Assembly (NCBI GenBank): GCA_003254885.1 | Contig: QANT01000439.1 | Coordinates: forward strand, 1-46,456 | Direction: 5' to 3' | Origin: Purshia tridentata | Taxonomy: Eukaryota > Streptophyta > Magnoliopsida > Rosales > Rosaceae | DNA length: 46,456 nucleotides | Part shown: positions 10,585 to 23,062 of the stretch, piece by piece | How positions within the stretch are numbered: the stretch's first letter is position 1 | How the letters are laid out: every line of letters begins with the position of its first letter | Notes under the pieces: model-generated | What the model saw: only the letters and a program-made list of their open reading frames with translations | The model's database searches: none | Told to the model about the DNA's origin: nothing | Position numbers and translations under genes: made by a program

Positions 10585-12435
10585 TCAGTTTGCAGCTTCA
10601 TCATCAGAGTTCCCTTCGTCGTCTGAGGACTCTTCTTTCCGATTCTCTTCACCACCTGCATTCGTTTTGCTCTTCTTCTCTCTTTTTCTCTGCTTTTTCT
10701 TTTGCCGTTTCAAACGCTTCTTTTCGGTCCGCTCTTCAGCTGCTTTCAATCTTTCCTCCCTTCTCATATTGAACTCGGCCACTTCTTTCCTTCGCTGATA
10801 GTCCACCTCCATCCTAGCAAGCCTGTCTTGCTCTTTACGTCTCATCTGCCGATACTGTGGGAGAAGGTATATGTTAAATTTAGCTGCTAGCTTGCTGTCT
10901 AACAGATCATAACCAATCGCATACTCATGTCACACAAAAAGCATATGAACTAATAGGAAATTATATCTTTAATACATTCAGATACAGATATAATGGTATC
11001 AAACCATTAAGACTGATTCAACATCAAACTCAAAATCATAGAGAAAAAGAAAAAGCAGTTTCAGCTAGATTTTATTGCAATTCAGCTGTGTTGGCTTCAT
11101 GCCAACTTCCCCACGCTGACCAGAGTACAAATCTGGGAAATTCTTGTCCCAAAGTTTTGGCTCGAAAACACCTACATTCTACTGCATTGATCAAGATAGA
11201 AGGAGGTTTGTCCATCCATTGTGCACAGAATAACAAGCTACAACTTTCCAAAGAGCACAATACATTGTTTAAATCATGAGGGTCCCGTATTTGAGCAGAA
11301 AACATTAATGCAGAGAGAAACACAAAAAGATTCATCTATAAGAGAAAAAATTCTGCAAAAGTGAAGACTAATAGTCAATAATGAGGGATCAATACTGAAG
11401 ATTTATCATGCAGTTCAATCCACATGCAAAAGTGAATGAGATTCACAACCTGTGCCACCCTAATGTAGAATTGGATTAATAGTCAAGATTCATCATGCAG
11501 CCCACACACCCCAAACCCCTTCAGCCAACATGACCCAGCTTCTGAGCACCAAGTGTGAACAAATGAATGTCCCATGTTTACACCAATCCAAAGACAAGAC
11601 TTGCTTTATTCCATGACAAAAATAAAAATCTTAATCACCAAGAAGAGGGCATAATTACAACGCTTAGAATCTTATTAACATAATTCATAAATGGCCCTAA
11701 TGTAGTGTAAGTTGTTTTGTGTACCCAATTTGACCCAGCTCATACATTATAAAATCAGCAAATCTCAATGTACTAGCAGTGAGTCTGACTAGAATACAGA
11801 AAGGCATCCTCAATCACAAATTAAAAAACCCAAATCCCTAAAATTAGAAAAACCATAATCCCCTACAGGAGGGTCCAAGAGAGCTCACAGTGCCAGCCCA
11901 CCCACTCCATGCTTGGAATGAAAAGCATTCATACACCACGTTATATCTAAAATCCCAATTTGATTACTGACATTCTTGTCAAAATCAAAACCCTCATCCC
12001 CTAAGTACATGACTCATGTTTATCCGCAGCTGTCTAAATTCTGATTAACCAACCCTAAGATAATCCTAAATCATCAATCGGACTCCAATTGTTCAATAAT
12101 TTCGTCAAATAAATAAGCATACAATCACAACGCAAATCACAGTGAACATTGAGATAGTGTTTCCGCATGTAACATACCTGGTGAAAGTCGCCGGAGCCGG
12201 AGCCAGCGGAGCTGCCGGAGGTGTTGCTTACGCGGACGGGGACGTTTTCAAGAATCCGCCGGAGCTTGATCTCGATGTCCTCTTCCTCCTCCTTGAACAC
12301 GGGAGGTGTATACTCCACGAGCGCCGTCGATGAGGTGGTTGTCTGCGGCGGCGGCCTCGGTGGTAGCTGAGCTAGTTTCCTCTGGGGTGCCACCACCAGC
12401 TGTAAGTCCCCGTCGTTGGGCCTGCCGGACGACAT
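10585..12435 (-). CDS. PRKRIP1-family protein (DUF1168), spliceosome-associated
   Basis: Two coding exons on the minus strand: 12178-12435 and 10585-10854, with a 1323-bp intron carrying a clean cag|gtatgt donor and ccacag acceptor. The join gives 175 residues. Residues 73-85 (SGSSAGSGSGDFH) followed by YRQMRRKEQDR (87-97) are the hallmark core of PRKR-interacting protein 1, and the exon junction falls exactly between the two halves. The N-terminus is proline- and threonine-rich and probably disordered. Residues about 95-145 are a long charged helix rich in Arg/Lys/Glu, and the tail is acidic (EESSDDEGNSDDE). In animals this protein is a component of catalytic-stage spliceosomes, so a nuclear pre-mRNA splicing role is inferred. 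The start ATG opens the only long frame. It is arranged head to head with the UNC-50 gene, 1.9 kb away. Confidence 0.9.
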
Positions 12436-14365
12436 GTCGTATGAGGCAAAGCCCTAATTATGATTCGGGTTTAGAGTGGTATCAGAATTTGTGAATTTTG
12501 AGATTGAGGAAGCAAAGATTGAAGATGGAGTGTTTTTATTGTGGGTGGGTTTGATTTAGCGCCACAGTCACACTTGCGATTCGAAGAGGTTCGTTATAAG
12601 TTGCTAAATATTGGGTCGGGTTGGGCTCTATAGGCCCAAATATGTTCTGATTCATGGCTTTTAAACTTAAGCTTTGCTAAAATGATTTCTCAAGTTTGAG
12701 CTCAGATCAGTTTAATTTATTTGTAGAATGAGGTCGATCTTATGCTTGATTGATTGGTCTTTTCTCGTTCCTTGTTCCTTAAATGAGTTCGAGTTTGAAT
12801 TTGGTTCAAATTATAACATTGATATTTATTATTTAATGAGTAGACTTTGTAATATGAGAAATTAAACTTGGTGAAACATTGTCCTTCTTCAAAAATTATA
12901 AGCATTAAACCCATAAGATAACGAAAAGAAAAATAAATGAGCTTAAATAGTTTTGACTAGCCTGGATGTCCACACGTTGATGTGGGAATTCAAGTTCTAA
13001 AAGTAGAATGGTAAAAAGCAAAAGTAAATCAAACAAAAGGGGTAAGTTGGAGGGCAAAATTTCAAAAGCCCACATAGATCAGAAAATTTTTAAAATGTGA
13101 GAGAATGAAGGAGGAGTGGCAGGGTGTGTAAAAAAGGAGAAAACCAAGGGCGAGACAAAAACACCCATAAACCTGAAAATTACAAAGCCATGTGTGAGGA
13201 TTGATTTTATTAAAGAAGGGCAAAACTGTAATTTCACCACTACTACAGTCTAAAAATAGTAACCGACTCTGGGCGTTTAGTATATAGAGAATTTAGTTGT
13301 ACCAATATAATAGCTTGGATTAATCATGAAATATATTTAACTCCAAAAATTTATAAGATTAAAAAGTTTAACTCTTATTGGCCAAATTTAATGAAAAAGT
13401 GAAATCTAAGCAAATTGGAGTTATTTTAAATACAAGATGTTCGGCCGACCCTTATATTTTTAAGAACTTGAGGCAAAACTTGAAATTAAGCCCTTGACTT
13501 TTTATATACATTATTTGGGCCTCGTATAATATACAAGCATATAAGGGACTTATAAATTTTAGAGAATTGAAACGCTTTTTTTCTTCACCACTTACCCTCA
13601 TGGTCGGTCCTAAAATCGAGTATACCAAAAATCAAGCTTCACTTGTTTTTTTAAGAAGCCTAGGCTTCGTTTGGTGCATAGGATATATTAGATATGATAA
13701 ATGACTAAATTTATGTATATTTAAGAAAAAGTTTTTATTTAGAGTTATAACATGTATTAAGATGAACTAATCATAGAGAAAACATATTCCTTCTAATTCC
13801 CCTTCAAAATGGGAGGTTCAAATAATTCATCTTTTTCTCTCATTCTTCCTTTAAGTTAAAACACATTATTCATATTCTTTCATAAATACACATGTACCTA
13901 ACAATACCCTAGTGTTTTGTTTGAAATTCACTCCTCTCTTGTGAACCGAGTTCAAACGATTAAAAAACAAGCTGAACTGAACTCAAAATGTCAAACCGAG
14001 TTTGAACATGTTTTCTAAAAAGGATAGTTGGTAATAGGGTTTGGTTGTCCGAGATAGCCAAACCCAACCCAAAGTTCAACCCCACAAGTCACAACAACAA
14101 ATCCGGCCCAACATAAAACAAATCCGGCTCAACATAAAACAACTCTGGCCCAATATTTTAATGGAGCGAATTGGGCCATAAACGAGGGAAAAAAGATAGT
14201 CGTCGTTTTTACGTTTGGTTTCTGGCATCTGAAATTCTGAACTCTTTGCGAGGAAGAGAGAGGGCTGTGGAAATTTCAAAGATCGTAGATCAGCGAAGAA
14301 GAGGTGCATAGAATTCCAAGAGGAAACAAACACAGAGAGAAAGAGAGAGAGGAAGAGAGAGAAAT
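12436..14365. other. Divergent intergenic region between two housekeeping genes
   Basis: This 1.9-kb spacer holds the promoters of the PRKRIP1-like gene (leftward) and the UNC-50 gene (rightward). No TATA box is obvious close to either start, in keeping with housekeeping promoters. The last 60 bp before the UNC-50 start are a gaga-rich leader. Around 13440-13620, phrases ggccgaccctt and ggtcggtcctaaaa may be the inverted ends of a small degraded transposon. The region holds no credible open frame. Confidence 0.45.
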
Positions 14366-17300
14366 ATGTTGCCGATAACGTCGAGAGGGCGGTCGTCGTC
14401 CTCTACATCTCGGACGACGAATCCCATGTTCATTCAGTACCTTCGACGAATAATCAAGGTACTATCTTCCTCTCACGTTCGCTTTATTGACCTTTTGGAT
14501 CTGATCTGTCAACTAATATGCTCTAATTGCATTTCATAATTCGTGGGTCGGATCTAATTCGATGAATAATGTTGTAAAGATTCTCAATTCTAGATGACAT
14601 AGTGTTTTTCATTGCTCTGGAATCTGGGTTTGCAACCAAATTTCAATACCTATAGGCTTTTACGTGGGTTCAGGGTTGCTTTCAGGTCGTCAGGTAGGTG
14701 CTTATTATGAATTATTCCTATTTAACTTTAAAATCAAATTTTTGGGTTGTTAGTGAACTTTATGAACCTCATTTTGAAATCCCTTCTTGAGAAGTTTTTC
14801 ATTCCAGTGAAGTTGGAGAACATCACATTTTTAGACGGGAAGTCTATTCTTAGCAAATAAGGTGCATTTGAACTAATTTTGTTCCGTAGAGAGATAGAAA
14901 TGGGTTAACATGACTATGACATTTTTTTTAAAGAGATTTTGAAATAAACTCTGTTTATGTCAATAGTTTGAACACTTATTTGTTTTGTAAGAAAAAAGGG
15001 ATGTGAAGGGCGTATGGATGGGATTTGGACCACTTAGCCTAGCGGAGCAGTTTAGAACTTCTCGCAAAGCTTTTGGAGAAAGGTTAAAATGGGTTGATGG
15101 AGAATTTGTTTCTCAAACTCATAATGCTATGGGATTTGGACCACTTAGCCTAGCGGAGCAGTTTAGAACTTCTCGCAAAGCTTTTGGAGAAAGGTTAAAA
15201 TGGGTTGATGGAAAATTTGTTTCTCAAACTCATAATGCTGCTTAAATTTTGGATCCAGTGCTAATGAGTGCCTGGAGTCTAGCTTGAGATTGGGATTTGT
15301 TCTGTTGCTATGCCTGGGATTCTTCTTGGGAGTTAAGTTGGTTATCTTTTGGGTTGAACCCTAAAATAATCATTCTATAACATGGTAAAAGAGTGCCACA
15401 AAAAGAGGAAAGTTATACATGAAAGAGTCATGAAAATAAATATCAAGCTTAGAAGCTCAACTGAAGATGAAAAGGCTAGAGAGTATGTTGTGGAATGTAG
15501 AACCCAGCCTCTAAGTATTGGATTTTTGCTCACTTGCGAAAGTGACAAACATATTTAGGTAGATATTGCAAGGTGGCTTTAAAGTGAATAAGTAAAAGTA
15601 AGGAAAAGGAATTTTCAACCATAATTGTTTGACAGAAATAATATGGAAAATGCGGACTTTTGGATTGATTTGAATCAAGCGGTAGAATTTTGGATAAAGG
15701 GGCTGATAGCCCAATCATTTTCTATTTTGTTGGGGCCAGGGGGTGGGAAATATTATGAGCCCTTGTGTATTTTCTTTTAAGTTAGTCTTACTTTGAGCCT
15801 TGCACCCAGATACAACCCACATGCCTTGATGTAAATTTTGAGTCATTAGGCATCTCGATTGGAATCCAACTTTTTTAAGATTATACACTTAAAAATTCAC
15901 TACCTTGATATCATTTTCAGATACTGTGAAGCATTTTCTTCGATGTTATGCAAATTGAACATTGAGAAGATATATAATCATGTTAATTGGGATTTTTAAT
16001 GCCATCTATGGCATAACAAGGTGTTGTGTAGAGGTCTTAAATGTGGAGTTCTCAGAAAACAGTACATCTATGGTTTTTTGTTGCCTTTTACTCAACTCTT
16101 TTGAAATTTTTTTAACTGTTGGTTCTTCAAGCTAGAATGTTTGCATCATTAACAAGTTAGAAGACTACTTCCAGTTCATTATTATTTTGATTGTGTATGC
16201 TTGCTTTATCTTGCATCATTAACAACTTTTGTTGGTTTATTATAGTGGCAACAAATGGATATTGAATATACTTTTTGGCAAATGCTTCACCTATGCACCT
16301 CACCAAAAGTTGTGTAAGTATGCACCTCTTTGGATCATTAGCATCCTCAATATATATATATATATATATATGTATGTATATGACCGTGGCTATTTAATAT
16401 CAAAATGACAGCAGCAACAACAAAACAACAAAATTATTAAATAGTCACCCTTTTTATGGAGGCGAAACTATTTTCTACTTATTATTTCTTTCTTTCCATG
16501 TTTGTACATAGTGTTTTGAATTTGTTATATCCTAATCTAATATCAAGTTTTGCATTTTGCATTTTGCATGTGGAACTGTATGACTGATGCAGTTATCAGC
16601 ACACTAAGTATCATAAGCGTAAGTCCTCTCTCTGCGAAGAAGAATCATATGTTCATTTAATTTCTTTCTTTATTTTTATTTTTATACTTAGTTGGCATTT
16701 GCAAATTTTTTTGGTTAATTCAGTGCTTGCGGACTCATTAGATGTCAAAGTAGCAAAATATTGCTGCTACACCTGATGCGGAATAAACATTTTCCTAATA
16801 CCATCGCTCGAAGGGCGGATTGAAAATTTGTGTACTTGTTTTTTTGGTCTCAGAAACAAAGAACCAATGGGCGCGTGACGACCCTGCTTTTGTTGTGATC
16901 TGCAGCCTTCTACTTGCAGTTGCAACTCTGGCTTATTGTGCTGCGTAAGTTTACAGTTTTCTTGCTTGATGGTGGCTAGATATGATAAATAAATGAATAT
17001 GGTTCCAGCTGTATTGATTTGGAAAAATGCTCACAGTTATGTTGCTTAGAAATATCCAATATGAAACCTATGATTTCTCATCTTCTAGCTGATGGAGATC
17101 CTTTCAAGCATTTCTCTTGTTAGAGGACTTCAGAAATTTTAAAGTTGTCAATATTAATTGATGAACAATAATAATATGCTGTATGAGTAAAAGCTGCGTT
17201 TTGGAATACTAGCTTCATCAAAATTTGATAATCTCTTGGCTCTAAAGTTCTAGCCTAGTTGGGTATTTTGTCTTTATCATCAGACTGTTCAATGAGTTCT

Positions 17301-19167
17301 GTGGCAAATCCTTTCTTAACTTTTATTTTATCTTGCTTATTTCAGGTACGACCATAGTGCTGCACATGCTCTTTTTGTAGTTATTTCAGTTTTGCTTTTT
17401 CATTTTTTGTTCATTGGAATGCTTCTGGCTACATTTTGTTGGTAAGCACCAGTTCTGGCCAAAACTAATGTGATACTTGTGTTGCAGTGACTTTTTATTC
17501 AGTCTGCGTTTGTTCACCAAAAAACTGCAGGAAAAATAAATTCTAGGGAAACCCAATTTTCTGGGTGTCTTTTCACTCAATTTCCTAAATGAAGTAAGCT
17601 GTTTTCCCTGAAAGTAGAAAACAACGTTGTTCTGTAGCTATTGTCTACTGATGAGATACCAGCTTGAGGTTGCCAAATCATTTAAAATAGTTTTATAAAA
17701 GGCTTCTATATAAGGCAATATTGATTATAACATGGACAAATTTAAAGACAAAAACATGCTAGTTGTGGGTGATGTGAAGGAAATGCTGTTGATCTGACAT
17801 ATTGATATCAGTGCAAATCTAGGTCTTTTGTAAATAACTAGTTGCAGGTAATGATGCGTACTTATCATTTAATCATTAAAACTCTATTAAGGAAAAATAT
17901 ATGGCATAATATTTGACCTTTTATATATTGTATCATGTACTTGTATGTATGGAAGGCGATGGACTCCAGATAGAGGTGTAATTGCAGTGGTGGGTTTTCA
18001 GATGAATATTTGGGTTGGCCATCTGCTGAAAATTCCAGCCTTAATAAAATTAGTTCTTTTCTTTTTGTCAAAAAATTTAGTTCTTAATCTTCTTTTGTGA
18101 CTATTTCAACTCATGGAAAGTTTATATGCTTATCTATACTAGCCTTATGTATAATGGAAAAGTCCATTTTCCAATGTCCATGCAGGTTCCTTACGAATTC
18201 TTACCTTCGGGAAGAGGCTCCAAACAGTCATGTTGTTGAGCAACGTGTTGAATGGCAAGTCTATTTTCTTTCACTTCCCACTTTATTAGCAATATGATTC
18301 CTACTCATATTCAACTTAATATGTTATTTTTTATAGAAAACTCATCTTAATTTGTCTTGATCCTATATCATCTAAATGTACATTCATGTGTATGCTGTGG
18401 TTGAGTCTCCCAGAATTAGTATTTAGTGTTCAGTGTTATATAATGTCTTTCTAACTTCTATTTATTTTCTTGTGTAATTTACTATCTTACATTCTGATTG
18501 ATTACTTTGTGGTGATTGATGCATATTTATTTGGTCAATAGGCTGTACGCGTTTGATGTGCACTGCAACTCTTTCTTCCCGGTGTTTGTTATGCTTTATG
18601 GTAATTAATACAAGCATGTGTTTTCATTTCTATATTATCCATTCTCAAATCTCAAATGATGTGACATAATGTTTCTGATGTCTTGGTTCTGCAGTGATCC
18701 ATTATTTTCTGTCACCTCTTTTGGTAGCTCATGGTTTCATTCCTGTATTGCTATCAAATTTGCTCTTCATGGTGGCCACTTCATACTATCATTATCTCAA
18801 CTTTTTAGGTTATGATGGTAAGATAAGTGGAAACCCAAGTGCACTGAATTTTCTATCTTAAATGTTTGTTAAGAACTGAAGATATAGTTGGGAATCCAAG
18901 TGGTTATGATGGTAATATTGATTATGTGTCTTATTATTGCAGTACTGCCCTTTCTGGAGAGGACCACTTTCTTCCTATATCCAATCAGTGTTGTCATTGT
19001 CCTCTCCCCTATCTGTAAGTGTTGCATGAAACTCTTGGATTTGATTTTGCTTTGCATTCCTTTACGTCTTATGTTAAAATGGTTCATTTTCCACTTGTGC
19101 AGTGATTTTGAGTGGCTTCAATCCTTCAAGATACTTTATGAACATGTACTTTAGTCAACGGTTATGA
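14366..19167 (+). CDS. UNC-50 family membrane protein
   Basis: Ten exons: 14366-14458, 16246-16313, 16593-16618, 16854-16944, 17346-17441, 18186-18254, 18542-18600, 18695-18817, 18943-19014 and 19103-19167. They join in frame to 253 residues ending FSQRL. The family is recognised from highly conserved blocks: RRIIKWQQMDIEYTFWQM, VYQHTKYHKQTKNQWARDDP, FDVHCNSFFP and LERTTFFLYP. Hydrophobic segments at about 74-94, 99-123, 157-178, 180-198 and 214-235 suggest five membrane spans after a cytosolic Ser/Arg-rich N-terminus. UNC-50/GMH1 proteins reside in the Golgi/ER and are linked to vesicle trafficking and receptor assembly; a Golgi role here is inferred. All introns are GT-AG except the sixth, which has a GC donor. 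Intron 1 (1.8 kb) contains an unexplained duplicated open stretch. Length and ending look complete, so this is probably functional. Confidence 0.95.
15018..15239 (+). repeat. Tandem 111-bp duplication with an open frame in UNC-50 intron 1
   Basis: Two adjacent 111-bp copies, 15018-15128 and 15129-15239, differ at a single base (a GAA codon in the first, AAA in the second). Because 111 is a multiple of three, an ATG-started frame from 15003 runs through both (80 residues, stop at 15243-15245). Each copy encodes a motif containing FGPLSLAEQFRTSRKAFGER and LKWVDG. I do not recognise this peptide. It may be a captured coding fragment, an alternative exon, or chance. Confidence 0.7.
18255..18541 (+). 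other. GC-AG intron (intron 6 of the UNC-50 gene)
   Basis: The upstream exon ends ...gttgaatg and the intron begins gcaagtct. The acceptor is aatag, then gctgtacgcg. Joining here restores a split Trp codon and the conserved reading QRVEWLYAFD. No nearby GT donor would keep the frame, so a non-canonical GC-AG intron is required. The donor otherwise matches the consensus closely (gcaagt), as is typical for GC introns. Confidence 0.85.
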
Positions 19168-21441
19168 TTTAATTGGGGCAAACATTTAAGATAGCACATA
19201 TTTTAAGGTTGGGGTACTAATTCAAAAACCACATCAACTTTGAGAAGGCACCGACGGATTCTTGATTGTCTCTACGATATGATTAGTGGCAGGAGGTCAC
19301 TTGAGAAGAAGCTTCTGTCGCTTTCTTAGTAGCAATTTTACCACTGTGAATGGAAGTTGGAACCAACGAAGATAGGGCATCGAGTGTTTCTTTAGAGATT
19401 CTGAATATTGATCCGAGAGATGTATGGAATGCTATGATTTGTCTCCATGTCAAATCTGTGTTTTGCATTTATATAAATTTTTGAAAAATTACAGTAGGCT
19501 TCTTTTGAAGGTACTGTTATAATTGTACCAAGATGTTTTGGAGTCAATTGAATAGGCCCGATCTCGACATTCATGCTACTTACTGTTATTTCCTTTTCTT
19601 TCTTCCTTCCGAGTGTTGTATTTTACATGTATGGTGAATAAGCAAATGGACAGGGTTCAAACCAAGTTCCAACATTTGTGGCTTCACAATTATTCAAAAA
19701 GAATTTCCTCCTTATGGTGAATTTAATCAATTATTCTAAAGTATAAAAGATGTGTGAAAAATTTTGGTAATAAAAAGGAAGAAAATTTGAACAATGTTAT
19801 TGTTTTCTTGAGGAGGACTGAGGAGGGCCCACTGCCACATGCCACATCTTTTTTGGGTGCGATTTCAAGCTCCGGGGACCGCCATTGAATTTCTCCAACT
19901 CTCTTTTGGCAGTAGGAGTGCTGCCGTAATTGAGTTTTCTTCTTTTCTTTAATTGCTTGTGGATTAGTTTAATTTAGAATTTTAGATCTCTTCTAATAAA
20001 ATAGGAACAATTATTACAGAACCAAAAAGAGTTTGGATTTATAATTAAAAATTGTTTTTATGTTGTGTTGTGGCTTATTATTAAAACCTCATGTAAATAA
20101 TGTTTTGAATACAATGTTAAACAACTATTGAGTCTTACTTAAACTATTAAGGAATAAACTAATAATATTTATCAAATTGACCTAGCAACCCTAGTTGTCC
20201 TCAAATTAAAGGTGAAAGACTCTCTTAACTCCTTGTAACCCAAGTTAAAGTGAGATTAAAAGAAGTTGAAAAATCAGCTGCATAGTTTTCTTGCTATTTT
20301 AATAAGTCAAATTTTTGTTCTTTCTTTTTTGGTTGTAAATGTTGAAGAATGTTTTACTCACCCATTTTATAGGGAATTTCAAATAATATTTTCATTATAT
20401 TATACTTTTTTTGGTCTAGTATCCCCAATTTCAAAGCAAGGTTGTTGAACAACATTGACATTTGACAATGAACCAAGCACTTTGGTGACTATATATATAT
20501 ATATGAAATGAAAAGATAGAATTGAAGCTGGTGATCATGGAGTGGATTAGTAGGAGAGTTCCATCAAGTAGAAGCCAACAAAGTCTTTGTTGATAAGGTA
20601 GAAACTAAAGACTTGGGGATCAAAGTGGGACTACTGACCCTTACCTAAATAAACCCATGACTCGTCATAGACTATATATTTAATTATTAACAAGCTTTAA
20701 TTCTTTTTTTTTTTTTTTGGCCAAGAACAAGCTTTAATTCTAATATTTCCTGCTTGGAAGAAAAACAAGATTGCAACTTCTAGCCTAATATTATATATAG
20801 CCTAATATTATATATAGTAAACTAGTGGAAACCCCCAAAGCCACTTTTTATGGATTTTGACTTTCTGCACTGTGCATTTACCTTCTTACCCCTTTTAAAG
20901 TCCAAGCCCACACAAATACACAATTGCAATTTGCAAACTTCCCACTCCACCATATGTGCCGCACCTATATTTATTTAGTGATAGATTGATAGTGCTACAA
21001 TTTTAAAAACTCTTAACAATTTCATTTCCTCTTATTTTCTTTATTTGCTTAAAATATTATCTTTATGTTATCAAAGGACCACAATCTTTTCATGAATTAA
21101 ATTCATAGCATCTCTATCTTATAATAATATATATGAGTGTATCTACATACACAGTAATCGTTATATACATATTATTAAAAGCTCATAAACAACATCTGGA
21201 TGTCTAGCTAGTCTAGATATGCTTGGAACGTAACAAAATAATTGTAAATATCGTGCAATCTAACAGTGTAATTGTAATTGTAATTGTGAGTGTGAGCGTG
21301 AGTGTGAGTGTGCGTTTATTTGGAAGGATAAAATAGGAAGAGTAGTTTATAGGGGCTTGTGAGAGAGATTCTGAAATCTAGCTAGGGGGCGCCATCAAAT
21401 TTTTTTAATTATTAGTGGGTTTAAAATTATGGTTTATATTA
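19168..21441. other. Gene-free intergenic DNA, UNC-50 3' side
   Basis: The first few hundred bases are the likely 3' UTR and terminator region of the UNC-50 gene. After that no gene is seen. A 21-bp T-run insertion with a perfect target duplication lies at 20689-20741. An 18-bp direct repeat (gcctaatattatatata) occurs at about 20782-20817. A short gtgagt repeat occurs at about 21285-21312. Confidence 0.4.
20689..20741 (-). mobile_element. Micro-retroposition: T-run with 16-bp target duplication
   Basis: The 16 bases aacaagctttaattct occur at 20689-20704 and again, perfectly, at 20726-20741. The intervening 21 bases are a T run followed by ggccaag, that is, cttggcc plus an A tail on the minus strand. 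This is a retroposed insertion consisting almost only of tail, made by target-primed reverse transcription. Confidence 0.75.
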
Positions 21442-21670
21442 TCTTTACTATTATAAAGCTAGAAGATACTTTTAGTGTTACAGACTTTACAAATTTTAAA
21501 TTTCCATAAATATTTTTTATTTAACATAATAAATAAAGATATAATTGTAAAATGTAAAAATAAAAAACACCTCACTACCTTAAAAAGTGGAGAGAGTGGT
21601 GATAATTTATAAAAAAATAAAAAAATATAAATTCTAATGGATATGTGCAGAGCACGTGCCAAGAGTCTAG
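21442..21670. mobile_element. Short non-autonomous Helitron
   Basis: The left end tctttactattataaagct begins with TC and follows an A. The right end ends CTAG and is followed by T, so the insertion lies between A and T as Helitrons do. A small hairpin (gtgc-aga-gcac, with the palindrome gcacgtgc) lies about 7-20 bases before the CTAG end. The termini resemble common dicot Helitrons as I remember them. It is only 229 bp and has no coding capacity. Confidence 0.6.
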
Positions 21671-23062
21671 TATATAATAATATAAGCAATGAAAACGAAA
21701 GAAAATGAAGCATAAAAGACAATTATATTAAGTTTTGGTTGGTTTTATGGAGAAAATGAAAGAAAAATAAAGAGAATAAGTTATAGTTTTGAGCATTTTC
21801 ATGTCTATATGAGTTTTCTCCAACTACTCAGCTTATGTTAATCCTAACAGTGTATTACAAATCTAAAGTTTTATGTATCGTTGTTCTTTTGCTCAAACAC
21901 CCTGTACAATTAATATAATACATGGTAAATTTAAAAGTTAAGTTAAAACAGGTATCAAATAATTAAAATCTAAAATCTAATGTAAGGAGAAAATTAAAGT
22001 TATTTTCTCTCTATTCAATAGAAAATAGTTATTATCTCATTTTATTTCTTTCCATTTACGTAAGAAACAAATAATGGACGGTAAGGAAATTGGGTATGTT
22101 CCTTTCTTTGTATTTCAATGAGGTTGCGAGTGGATCCAATATATGGAATTAATGAATTATGGCAACCTTTGGGCGGTTTCTTGTCTTTACCTTATATTGA
22201 CAATTAAAGTGGAATGAAAGTTAATATATTACAGGATGAGAACTACAATTTTGCTGTAGTTTTTCAAAAATAATTCACCCATATTTGATTTTTGTTTTTC
22301 GTTTTCATCACAAATATGGGTTTCATTAGTTGAAATTGTGCAATTTTTACCACATCGCTCTCTATATATAGAATTGAGTTTTGTTTCGTTAGTAGCTTAG
22401 AATTGTATACGATTCTTAATTATTGATTAATATGAGGCTCATTATGAGACCCACATTAATCACACATGGCCTTACATACCTGATACTAGTGTATATGTAA
22501 CCATGTATCATATGACATTTTGTATGGTCATTGTAACACCTTATTCGAAAAAACAAAGAAAGTTCGAGACAAAAAGAAATTGTATACGATTCTTAATTAT
22601 TGATTAATATGAGACACATTATGAGACCCACATTAATCACACATGGCCTTACATACTTCATACTAGTGTATATGTAACCATGTATCATATGACATTTTGT
22701 ATGGTCATTGTAACACCTTTTTCGAAAAAACAAAGAAAGTTCGAGACAAAAAGAAAAAAGAAAAAAGAAAATTTTTTTTTGATATATTTGGTTATTATGA
22801 TTTTGATATATGTGGCACGATAAAGTGGTGCTACTAATTTAAAAAATATATTTAAAATCGTACATGTGCTTTGTTATAATCTAAATAACTGTTAACACTA
22901 CATCAACATTAACCACTTTTCCAATTCAATTGCACACGTTTGCTCATGTGAAAGTGAACAACTGATGCTAATATGTTAACGCACATCCTCACAAGTTTAT
23001 CAAGAGTCATCAATCATAAAGTAGAAAATGTGTTGCGATAACATGACGCAATTCTCACATAA
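21671..23062. other. AT-rich gene-free DNA
   Basis: No gene is recognised. The main structure is a tandem duplication of 177 bp at 22401-22756, described separately. The rest is AT-rich with scattered homopolymer runs (about 22740-22790). Confidence 0.35.
22401..22756. repeat. Tandem duplication, 177-bp unit
   Basis: Copy 1 is 22401-22577 and copy 2 is 22578-22756. Both begin aattgtatacgattctt and end with a phrase like aaagttcgagacaaaaag. They differ at only a few positions (for example gaggctcatt versus gagacacatt, acctgat versus acttcat), so the duplication is fairly recent. There is no N between the copies, so this is more likely real than an assembly join. Confidence 0.8.

Noticed and set aside
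11072..11335. 87-residue ATG-started frame on the minus strand
   Set aside because: It lies wholly inside the well-supported intron of the PRKRIP1-like gene and I recognise no motif. An alternative exon cannot be excluded, but nothing supports it.
21285..21312. Short gtgagt tandem run as a possible regulatory array or CRISPR-like repeat
   Set aside because: It is a simple hexamer microsatellite with no spacers, in a plant nuclear context.
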